NCBI GenBank assembly: GCA_946482375.1
Contig: CAMLRH010000066.1
Location: 1-10,401, forward strand
DNA from: an uncultured Caulobacteraceae bacterium
GTDB lineage: Bacteria; Pseudomonadota; Alphaproteobacteria; Caulobacterales; Caulobacteraceae
DNA: 10,401 bases
Direction of reading: 5' to 3'
A program made the position numbers and the translations under genes. This document shows positions 1-6,021 of this stretch, one piece after another. The first letter of the stretch is position 1. Every line of letters starts with the position of its first letter. The notes under the pieces were generated by a model. The model was not told where the DNA came from. It searched no databases and saw only the letters and a program-made list of their open reading frames with translations.

Positions 1-1
1 C

Positions 2-73
2 TTCAAGCAGGTCTTCCGCAATCCGGTCAGACGCGGGCGGGGTCGGGCTGCCCAAGCGGGAGCGCCAGCATGA
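2..73 (+). CDS. lptF: C-terminal end of probable LptF, LPS export permease (5' part outside window)
   Basis: An open frame enters from the left edge and encodes 23 residues before a TGA at 71-73. The peptide begins FKQVFRNPVRRG and ends in an Arg- and Ala-rich tail (AAQAGAPA), as expected of a cytoplasmic tail after a last membrane helix. Its stop overlaps the lptG start in an ATGA (70-73), the usual sign of translational coupling. The lptF name rests on context: LptF and LptG are paired inner-membrane subunits of the LptB2FG LPS extractor and are normally encoded side by side in this order. The visible peptide is too short to identify by itself. That the frame is a real gene end is fairly likely; the identity is inferred. 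Confidence 0.6.
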   Translation, partial: FKQVFRNPVRRGRGRAAQAGAPA

Positions 74-1179
74 ACGTGACCGTGGGCAGGCTGGAGCGCT
101 ACGTCCTTGGCGGCACCCTGTCGGCGGTCGCGGGCGCGCTCGCCGTCATCGGCTCGGTCGTGTTGCTGATCGAGTTCGTCGACATCTCCCGCACTGTCGG
201 CGGCCGCGCCGAGATCGGTTTCGCCGAGGTGTTGTGGCTGACGATGCTGAAGGCGCCGGCGACCATGCTGGTGCTGCTGCCGTTCTGCTTCCTGTTCGGG
301 ACGCTGGCCGCCTACATGGGGCTCAACCGCCGCTCCGAACTGATCGCCATGCGGGCGGCGGGGGTATCGGCCTGGCGCTTCATATTCCCGGCGGCTGTGG
401 CGGCCTTCCTGATCGGGACGCTGACCATCGCGGCGCTGAACCCGCTGACGGCCATGCTGACGGCCAAGTTCGAGCAGACGCGCACCGACTATCTGGAAGA
501 CTATCTCGCCGCCACGCCCAGCGAGACCTGGCTGCGCCAGGGCGACGAGCGCACCCAGGTGGTCATCCGCGCGGAGAGCCACGACCGCGACAACGGCGGC
601 ATCGTGCTCAAGGGCGTGTCGATGTTCGTCTATTCGGTCGATCCGGACGGCGGCGGCCTGCGCTTCTCGCGCCGCATCGAGGCCGAGGAAGGCCGCCTGA
701 TGCCCGGCTACTGGCAGCTGACGGGCGTGCGGGAAGCCGCGCCGGGCTCGGCGTCGGTGGCCTCCGAAAGCCTGACCATCCCCTCCACCCTGGAGGAAGA
801 GGACGCCATCGAGCGATTCTCCAGCCCCGACGCCATCGCCTTCTGGCGCCTGCCGGCGACCATCCGCTGGACCGAAGAGGCGGGATTCTCGGCGCTGAGC
901 TATCGGCTGCGGCTGCAGCAGCTGCTCGCCACCCCCCTCCTTTTCGCCGCCATGTCGGTGCTGGCGGCGGCGTTTTCGCTGCGGCTGATGCGACTGGGCG
1001 GTCTCGCCAGACTCGCGGCGACCGGGGTGGCGCTCGGATTCTTATTCTTCTTTTTCAATCAGTTCTGCGGCGCTCTTGGCAAATCCGAGATGATCCCGCC
1101 GGCCGCGGCCGCCTGGGCCCCGCCCTTGTTGGCGTTGCTGTCGGGCCTCACCCTGCTCTGTTACACCGAGGACGGCTGA
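70..1179 (+). CDS. lptG: LptG, inner-membrane permease subunit of the LptB2FG lipopolysaccharide exporter
   Basis: This 369-residue protein belongs to the YjgP/YjgQ family. With LptF and the ATPase LptB it extracts LPS from the inner membrane and passes it to the periplasmic Lpt bridge. The family architecture is visible: three N-terminal membrane helices (about 12-34, 56-81, 102-123), a periplasmic beta-jellyroll domain (about 135-270) and three C-terminal helices (about 285-305, 311-334, 342-364). RSELIAMRAAGVS at 88-100, after helix 2, matches the conserved cytoplasmic segment that couples to LptB. Helix 5 contains an FLFFFF run from an AT-rich patch (about 1036-1060). The ATG start has GGGAG at 58-62, seven bases upstream, and overlaps the previous stop. 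Length is normal for the family. The LptG rather than LptF assignment rests mainly on position, second of the pair and next to lptD. Confidence 0.93.
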   Translation: MNVTVGRLERYVLGGTLSAVAGALAVIGSVVLLIEFVDISRTVGGRAEIGFAEVLWLTMLKAPATMLVLLPFCFLFGTLAAYMGLNRRSELIAMRAAGVSAWRFIFPAAVAAFLIGTLTIAALNPLTAMLTAKFEQTRTDYLEDYLAATPSETWLRQGDERTQVVIRAESHDRDNGGIVLKGVSMFVYSVDPDGGGLRFSRRIEAEEGRLMPGYWQLTGVREAAPGSASVASESLTIPSTLEEEDAIERFSSPDAIAFWRLPATIRWTEEAGFSALSYRLRLQQLLATPLLFAAMSVLAAAFSLRLMRLGGLARLAATGVALGFLFFFFNQFCGALGKSEMIPPAAAAWAPPLLALLSGLTLLCYTEDG

Positions 1180-1209
1180 TCGCGGCTTGTGCGCCGCGCG
1201 GGGGCCGCT

Positions 1210-1213
1210 AGGA
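1210..1213 (+). promoter_or_regulatory. Ribosome binding site that decides the lptD start
   Basis: The lptD frame is open from a TTG at 1187 and also has ATG 1214, GTG 1220, ATG 1223 and ATG 1256. AGGA at 1210-1213 directly abuts ATG 1214, which is too close to serve it. It lies six bases before GTG 1220 and nine before ATG 1223. ATG 1223 also gives a signal peptide of ordinary length. I therefore prefer 1223, with 1220 and 1214 as alternatives. Confidence 0.45.
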
Positions 1214-1222
1214 ATGGGCGTG

Positions 1223-3496
1223 ATGATCGAGGTCACCCGGTCCGCGAAGCGACTGATGCGCGCCCGCCTGTTAGCAGGCGCCGCCGCGCTGGGACTCTCG
1301 ATTCTGGCGGCGCCGGCGCTCGCCCAGACACCCGCGAATCCGACAGTCGGCGCCGACGGCCTGGCGCCCGAGGCCTTCTACCTGGAAGCCAACGAAGTCA
1401 TCCAGAACGACCGCGACGGGCTGGTCACGGCGCGCGGCGACGTGGAGGTCCGCTATCAGGGCCGCACGCTGCGCGCGCAGGAAGTCACCTACAACCGCTC
1501 GACCGGCGTGGTCACGGCGGCGGGCCAGACGGCGATCATCAATCCCGACGGCACGGCCCAGTTCGCCGAATCCATCACCCTCGACGACCAGATGCGCGCC
1601 GGCATCGCCACCGGCTTCTCCACCCGCCTGCAGGGCGACGTGAAGATCGCCGCCGCCAGCGCCGTGCGCCGCGGCGAGACCGTCAACGAGCTGAACAAGG
1701 CGATCTACACCCCCTGCCCCGTCTGCGTGGACGAAAAGGGCGAAACCAAGGGGCCGACCTGGTCCATCCGCGCCGACAAGGTGGTGCAGGATAGCGAGAA
1801 GCGGATCGTCTATTACCGCAACGCCACCATCACCATGTTCGGCGTGCCGGTGTTCTACACGCCGGTATTCTGGCACGCCGACCCGACGGTGGAACGCCAG
1901 TCCGGCCTGCTGGCCCCGAAGATCACGGCGTCGCGCCGGCGCGGCCTGTCCTACGAGCAGCCGTACCTGTGGGTGATCTCGCCCTCGCAGGACCTCGTCA
2001 TCAGCCCGCAGCTGAACACCGAGGTGAACCCGTTCCTGAACCTGGCCTGGCGCAAGCGCTTTCAGTCGGGCCGGGTCAACGCCCGCATGGGCTACACCTA
2101 CGAAAGCGACCTGCGCGGCGACGGCGAGCGGTTCGGCGACCGCACCTCGCGCAGCTACATCCTGGCCGACGGCGAATTCGACATCGACCAATACTGGCGC
2201 TGGGGCTTTTCGGCCGAGCGCACCTCGGACGATGTGATCTTCGACAAGTACGACATCGAGGACGTCTATGAGCAGCGCGGGCTGTTCGGGGCCGGCGACC
2301 GGCGGCTGACCTCGCAGCTCTACGCGACGCGGCAGGACCAGCGGTCGTATTTCTCGGTCGCGGCCATCAGCATCCAGGGCCTGCGCGACAGCGACATCGA
2401 CCGCACCTTCCCGCTGATCGCGCCGTTCGTGGAAGCGCGCTTTGAACCGCGCGCGCAGGTGCTGGGCGGTCGTCTGCGCTTCCTTGGCAGCGGCGTCGTG
2501 CTGACCCGCGAGCAGTCGGACGCGCTGAGTTCCGACCGCGACGATCCCGGCATCGACAGCCGCCGCGCCACCGCCGAAGCCGACTGGCGCAGCAATCACG
2601 TCTTCGCCAGCGGCTTCCGCATCTCGCCCTTCGCCAACCTGCGCGGCGACCTCTACTCGATCTCCGATCTTCCCGATGGCGACGACACCTCGAAGGGTCG
2701 GCTGCTGGGCGTCGCGGGCGTCGATCTGACCTACCCCTTCTTCCGCCGCGACGAGGGCCGGACAATCATCCTGGAGCCCATCGCCCAGCTGGCGCTGTCG
2801 CCGGAGTCCGATCCCATCGTCATCGGCTATGACGCCAACGGCCCGATCTACTTCAACGAGGACAGCGTCTCGCTGGAGTTCGACGAGACCAACCTGTTCC
2901 GGCCCAACAAATTCCCCGGCTTCGACCTCTACGAAGGCGGCCTGCGGCTGAACGCCGGAGGGCGGGCGAGCGTGCTCTATGACGACGGCCGCCGCGCCAG
3001 CCTGCTTATTGGCCGCAGCTTCCGCGACGAGCGCGACGAGACCTTCCCGGCCCGCAGCGGCCTGCGGAGCCGCGCTTCGGACTGGATCGTGGCGACCGAG
3101 GCCGTGCCGATGCGCGGCGTCTCGCTGTTCTCCCGCGCCCGCCTGGATTCGGAGGACGGCGAACTGCGCAGGCTGGAGGCCGGCGCCGACGTCCGCACCG
3201 ACCGCACCGAAGGCTTCGTCCGCTACCTGCGCGACAACGAGGACATCACCGGCTTCCAGCGCGAGGACATCGACTTCGCGGGCGACGTGCTGCTGGCCGG
3301 CAACTGGGGCCTGACGGTGCGCGGCGTCCGCGACCTGGAGCGGGACGTCTGGCGCAGGCAGGAAGTCGGCGCCCTCTACAAGGACGATTGCCTCGATCTG
3401 CGCGTGGTCTGGGTGCACGAGGAAACCTTCAACCGCCAGCTCGGTCCCTCGGACTCGGTGCAGGTGCGCCTTTCCCTCGCCACCATTGGACGATAA
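1223..3496 (+). CDS. lptD: LptD (OstA/Imp), outer-membrane LPS assembly barrel
   Basis: LptD is the outer-membrane beta-barrel that, with lipoprotein LptE, inserts LPS into the outer leaflet. From ATG 1223 it has 757 residues. A signal peptide (about 1-34, hydrophobic core then APALA before Gln) is followed by an OstA/LptA-like jellyroll (about 48-165, including YLEANEV and a GDVEVRYQG strand) and the LptD C-terminal barrel (from about 230, containing SGLLAPKI and PYLWVISPSQDLVISPQL). The barrel ends at the C-terminus. The mature protein has only three cysteines: a CPVC pair at 165 and 168 and one at 723 (DDCLDL) near the last strands. E. coli uses two pairs of cysteines, so the disulfide pattern must differ. 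It follows lptG by about 40 bases and precedes surA, whose product helps fold such barrels. The family call is secure; the exact start is not. Confidence 0.93.
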   Translation: MIEVTRSAKRLMRARLLAGAAALGLSILAAPALAQTPANPTVGADGLAPEAFYLEANEVIQNDRDGLVTARGDVEVRYQGRTLRAQEVTYNRSTGVVTAAGQTAIINPDGTAQFAESITLDDQMRAGIATGFSTRLQGDVKIAAASAVRRGETVNELNKAIYTPCPVCVDEKGETKGPTWSIRADKVVQDSEKRIVYYRNATITMFGVPVFYTPVFWHADPTVERQSGLLAPKITASRRRGLSYEQPYLWVISPSQDLVISPQLNTEVNPFLNLAWRKRFQSGRVNARMGYTYESDLRGDGERFGDRTSRSYILADGEFDIDQYWRWGFSAERTSDDVIFDKYDIEDVYEQRGLFGAGDRRLTSQLYATRQDQRSYFSVAAISIQGLRDSDIDRTFPLIAPFVEARFEPRAQVLGGRLRFLGSGVVLTREQSDALSSDRDDPGIDSRRATAEADWRSNHVFASGFRISPFANLRGDLYSISDLPDGDDTSKGRLLGVAGVDLTYPFFRRDEGRTIILEPIAQLALSPESDPIVIGYDANGPIYFNEDSVSLEFDETNLFRPNKFPGFDLYEGGLRLNAGGRASVLYDDGRRASLLIGRSFRDERDETFPARSGLRSRASDWIVATEAVPMRGVSLFSRARLDSEDGELRRLEAGADVRTDRTEGFVRYLRDNEDITGFQREDIDFAGDVLLAGNWGLTVRGVRDLERDVWRRQEVGALYKDDCLDLRVVWVHEETFNRQLGPSDSVQVRLSLATIGR

Positions 3497-3524
3497 AGGC
3501 TAGGCGAACAAAAAATCGGGGCGG

Positions 3525-3550
3525 CGAGCGGCTCCAAGGGCCGCCGCTCG
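3525..3550 (+). other. GC-rich hairpin in the lptD-surA gap
   Basis: The 75-base gap 3497-3571 contains a perfect 8-base stem, CGAGCGGC (3525-3532) with GCCGCTCG (3543-3550), around a 10-base loop. No T-run follows, so it is not a canonical intrinsic terminator. It ends five bases before the surA ribosome binding site AAGGAA (3556-3561), which is itself ten bases before the ATG. It could affect surA translation, protect a processed mRNA end, or be chance in GC-rich DNA. A six-A run lies at 3510-3515; I cannot support a promoter here. Confidence 0.35.
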
Positions 3551-3571
3551 AGATCAAGGAACGACCATTTC

Positions 3572-4903
3572 ATGCGAGCGCGTAGCGTGACGGGCGTGGC
3601 CCTGGCGGCGTCTTCCGCCCTGGCCCTTCTGGTGGCGAACATGGGCGCGTCGGCCCAGGAAGTCGCGGCGGCGACTCCGCCGGCGCCGGCCGCCCCGGCT
3701 CCAGGCGGCATCTCCGAAGCCGTCATCGCGATCGTCAACGACGACATCATCTCCAGCTACGACCTGATGCAGCGCATTCGCCTCATCCTGGTCACGTCCG
3801 GCGTGCAGCCGACGCAAGAGACCCTGCCCCAGCTTCAGCGCGAGGCCCTGCGCTCGCTCGTCGACGAGCGCCTGCAGATCCAGGAGATCCGCCGCGTCGA
3901 GAAGGAGCAGGACATCGAGATCGTTCCCACCCAGGCCGAGGTGGACGACGAGATCAACGAGATCGCCAAGGGCAACAACATGACCGGCCAGCAGCTGCTG
4001 GCGGCTCTCGGCTCGCAAGGTGTCGGCGCCGAGACGCTGCGCGCGCAGTTGCGTTCCGAAGTGGCCTGGCAGCGCTGGATCCAGGGCCGCTACGGCTCGC
4101 GCCTGCGCGTCGGCGAAGACCAGATCAACGCCCAGCGCGAACGCCTCGAACTGGCGGCCAGCAAGCCGCAGTACCAGATCGGCGAAATCTTCATCGAGAA
4201 CGCTCGCGTGGGCGGCGCCGAACAGGCCATGTCGGGCGCCAACCAGCTGGTCGAGCAGCTGCAGAAGGGCGCGCCCTTCCCGGCCGTCGCCCGCCAGTTC
4301 TCGACGGCGCCGAGCTCGGCGGCCGGCGGCGACGCGGGCTGGATCTCCACCGGCGAGATGCCCCCCGAGGTCGACTACGCGCTGGAGAACATGCGTCCGG
4401 GCCAGCTGTCCCGCCCGATCCCGGTGGAGGACGGCGTCTACATCATCTACCTGCGCGAAAAGCGCACCGGCGCCTCGGCGACGCTCATCAGCCTGAAGCA
4501 GGCCGCCGTGCCGCTGGGCTCCGACGCCACCGACGCTGACGTCGCCGCCGCCCAGGCCAAGCTCGAGGCGCTGCGCCCGCGGGTGAACGGCTGCGAAAAC
4601 ATCGAGACCGCCGCGGCGGGCGTCGAAGGCGTCATGGCCGGCGACCTCGGCGAGGCCGAGGTGCAGGACCTGGCTCCGGCCTTCCGTGAGGCCGCCGAAT
4701 CGCTGGCGCCCGGCCAGCTGTCGGCCCCGATCCGCACCCCGGCCGGCCTCCACCTCGTCGCCGTCTGCGGCAAGCGCCAGTCCGGCGGCCAGATCCCCAG
4801 CGCCCAGCAGATCGAGAACCGGCTGGTGAACCAGCAGCTTTCGATGATCTCCAAGCGCTACCTGCGCGACCTGCGCAACTCGGCCACCATCGAGACGCGG
4901 TGA
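3572..4903 (+). CDS. surA: SurA-type periplasmic chaperone / parvulin peptidyl-prolyl isomerase
   Basis: The product has 443 residues and is predicted to be periplasmic, where SurA escorts unfolded outer-membrane proteins toward the BAM complex. A signal peptide (about 1-28, ending ASA before Gln) leads to an Ala/Pro-rich linker (31-45), then a SurA N-terminal chaperone domain (about 47-170, starting AVIAIVNDDIISSYDL). A clear parvulin domain spans about 200-297, with FSTAPSSAAGGDAGW and GQLSRPIPVEDGVYIIYL. A second, weaker parvulin-like region spans about 303-402 and keeps GDLG and GQLSAPIRTPAGLHLVAV. The C-terminal helix (407-443) would pack with the N-domain. Both cysteines, 341 and 399, lie in the second repeat and could form a disulfide. 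AAGGAA at 3556-3561 is ten bases before the ATG. The stop overlaps the pdxA start. Length is close to E. coli SurA, and the position between lptD and pdxA supports the name. Confidence 0.9.
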   Translation: MRARSVTGVALAASSALALLVANMGASAQEVAAATPPAPAAPAPGGISEAVIAIVNDDIISSYDLMQRIRLILVTSGVQPTQETLPQLQREALRSLVDERLQIQEIRRVEKEQDIEIVPTQAEVDDEINEIAKGNNMTGQQLLAALGSQGVGAETLRAQLRSEVAWQRWIQGRYGSRLRVGEDQINAQRERLELAASKPQYQIGEIFIENARVGGAEQAMSGANQLVEQLQKGAPFPAVARQFSTAPSSAAGGDAGWISTGEMPPEVDYALENMRPGQLSRPIPVEDGVYIIYLREKRTGASATLISLKQAAVPLGSDATDADVAAAQAKLEALRPRVNGCENIETAAAGVEGVMAGDLGEAEVQDLAPAFREAAESLAPGQLSAPIRTPAGLHLVAVCGKRQSGGQIPSAQQIENRLVNQQLSMISKRYLRDLRNSATIETR

Positions 4904-5922
4904 CGCCCGCGCCGCTCGCGCTCAGCCTCGGCGACCCGGCCGGCGTCGGTCCGGAGATCACCGCCAGGGCGTGGGCCGCGCTGCGGGAGACCGGCCCTGC
5001 CTTCATGGTCATCGGCGACGCCAACCTGATGGCGTCGCACTCGCGCGCCGGCGGCGCCTCCGTTCGGCGGGTCAGCGCGCCGTTCGAGGTGGCCGAGGCT
5101 TTCGCCGACGCCATTCCCGTGCTGGACCTGCCGCTGTCGGAGCCGGTGATCGCCGGCCAGCCCTCACGCGCCCACGCACCCTCCATCATCCGCTGGATCG
5201 AGACGGGCGTCGGCCTGGCGCTGGGCGGCAAGGTCTCCGGCCTCGTCACCGCGCCCATCGCCAAGGCGCCGCTCTATGAGGCGGGCTTCCAGTTCCCCGG
5301 CCACACCGAGTTCCTCGCCGAACTGACGCTGAGCGCCGCCTTCGAGGGCGTTCGCGGCCCCGTCATGATGCTGACGGCGGGTGGCTTGCGGGTCGCGCTG
5401 GTCACCATCCATGAACCGCTGGCGAAGGTCCCGGGTCTGCTGAACGTCGAGAAGATCGTCGACACCGGCCTTTGCACCGCGCAGGCCCTGCGGCGGGACT
5501 TCGGCATCGAGAACCCCCGGCTGGTCGTGGCCGGCCTGAACCCGCATGCGGGAGAGTCCGGGTCCATCGGCCGCGAAGAGGTGGAGATCGTCGCCCCGGC
5601 CGTCGAGGCCATGAAAGCCCAGGGCGTCGACGTTCGCGGCCCGCTGGCGGCCGACACCCTGTTCCATGCCGAGGCGCGGCTGACCTATGACGCGGCGGTC
5701 TGCCTCTACCACGATCAGGCGCTGATCCCGGTGAAGATGCTGGACTTCTGGGGCGGGGTGAACGTGACGCTGGGCCTGCCGATCGTGCGCACCTCGCCCG
5801 ACCACGGCACGGGCTTCGACATCGCCGGACGCGGCGTCGCCCGTCCCGACAGCCTGATCGCCGCCATCCGGCTCGCCGCCGAGATCGCCAAGCGCCGTGC
5901 GTCCTTCGACACGCCCCGCTGA
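4900..5922 (+). CDS. pdxA: 4-hydroxythreonine-4-phosphate dehydrogenase
   Basis: PdxA oxidises 4-phosphohydroxy-L-threonine with NAD+ and decarboxylates it, giving the aminoketone phosphate that PdxJ uses to make pyridoxine 5'-phosphate in the DXP-dependent vitamin B6 pathway. It is cytosolic. The 340 residues show SLGDPAGVGPEI (9-20), TAPIAKAPLYEAG (117-129) with PGHTEFLAE, GLNPHAGESGSIG (212-224), YHDQALIPVK (270-279) and RTSPDHGTGFDIAG (297-310). Histidines 171, 216 and 271 have the same spacing as the metal-binding trio of the E. coli enzyme (166, 211, 266). The GTG start overlaps the surA TGA (GTGA, 4900-4903) and has only a weak upstream GAG, so translation is probably coupled. The last seven residues (ASFDTPR) and part of the stop region lie inside a repeat unit also present, inverted, beside rsmA, so this tail may derive from the repeat. 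Confidence 0.96.
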   Translation: MTPAPLALSLGDPAGVGPEITARAWAALRETGPAFMVIGDANLMASHSRAGGASVRRVSAPFEVAEAFADAIPVLDLPLSEPVIAGQPSRAHAPSIIRWIETGVGLALGGKVSGLVTAPIAKAPLYEAGFQFPGHTEFLAELTLSAAFEGVRGPVMMLTAGGLRVALVTIHEPLAKVPGLLNVEKIVDTGLCTAQALRRDFGIENPRLVVAGLNPHAGESGSIGREEVEIVAPAVEAMKAQGVDVRGPLAADTLFHAEARLTYDAAVCLYHDQALIPVKMLDFWGGVNVTLGLPIVRTSPDHGTGFDIAGRGVARPDSLIAAIRLAAEIAKRRASFDTPR

Positions 5923-5975
5923 CGCGAGGCTGCTCAGGATGACTGCTTCAGTAAAACTGCTAGTCATCCTGAGCA

Positions 5976-6000
5976 GCGCCCCGGACTTGATCCGGGGCGC
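5976..6000 (+). other. Strong hairpin in the right repeat unit, upstream of rsmA
   Basis: GCGCCCCGGA (5976-5985) and TCCGGGGCGC (5991-6000) form a perfect 10-base, mostly G:C stem with the five-base loop CTTGA. The next bases are GTGTCGAAGG, with no T-run, so intrinsic termination toward rsmA is not supported. It sits seven to eleven bases before the rsmA Shine-Dalgarno core. It could act as an mRNA stability element or take part in controlling rsmA translation. Confidence 0.7.
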
Positions 6001-6006
6001 GTGTCG

Positions 6007-6011
6007 AAGGA
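6007..6011 (+). promoter_or_regulatory. Ribosome binding site of rsmA, supplied by the repeat unit
   Basis: AAGGA lies ten bases before ATG 6022. It is part of the 17-base outer repeat arm (5999-6015), whose mate is inside the end of pdxA. It selects ATG 6022 over GTG 6001 (upstream of this site, at the edge of the hairpin) and GTG 6016 (only four bases away). Confidence 0.6.
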
Positions 6012-6021
6012 CGCAGTGAGC

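Larger units (their letters stand above)
5898..6015. repeat. Nested inverted repeat made of two head-to-head copies of a palindromic intergenic repeat unit
   Basis: Two perfect inverted repeats are nested. The outer arms are 5898-5914 and 5999-6015 (17 bases, GCGTGTCGAAGGACGCA on the + strand at the right). The inner arms are 5929-5944 and 5962-5977 (16 bases, AGTCATCCTGAGCAGC at the right). The spacers between arms differ: 14 bases on the left (5915-5928) and 21 on the right (5978-5998), the right one centred on a strong hairpin. The centre (5945-5961) holds a small CAGT-AAA-ACTG hairpin. Each half therefore has the same form, GTCATCCTGAGCAGC, variable middle, CGTGTCGAAGGACGCA, once per strand. 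This resembles REP-like dispersed repeats I know from Caulobacterales and related alphaproteobacteria. Copy number cannot be judged from one window. It overlaps the 3' end of pdxA and the rsmA leader. Confidence 0.88.

Noticed and set aside
234..1211. A 325-codon + strand frame overlapping lptG
   Set aside because: Arg/Gly/Ala-rich product without domain signs; lptG in the other frame has clear membrane helices and the family motif.
1187..1222. TTG 1187 as the lptD start (769 residues)
   Set aside because: It gives a long N-region before the signal peptide and has no ribosome binding site; later starts fit better.
1271..3418. A 715-codon open frame on the minus strand opposite lptD
   Set aside because: It is a low-complexity Ala/Val/Gly/Arg product with no domain features, antisense to a well-recognised LptD. 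Long antisense frames are usual in GC-rich codon-biased genes.
3554..4753. A 399-codon minus-strand open frame opposite surA
   Set aside because: Repetitive Leu/Asp/Arg/Ala composition, no recognisable motif, fully explained as a shadow of surA.
5929..5977. CRISPR-like or insertion-sequence end
   Set aside because: There is a single inverted pair, no regular spacers, no transposase and no target-site duplication that I can see.
5976..6000. Intrinsic terminator after pdxA
   Set aside because: The stem is strong but is followed by GTGTCGAAGG, with no T-run on the + strand.
6001..6021. GTG 6001 as the rsmA start (278 residues)
   Set aside because: These codons fall in the repeat arm, the start abuts the 10-base hairpin and lies before the ribosome binding site; ATG 6022 gives normal length and spacing.
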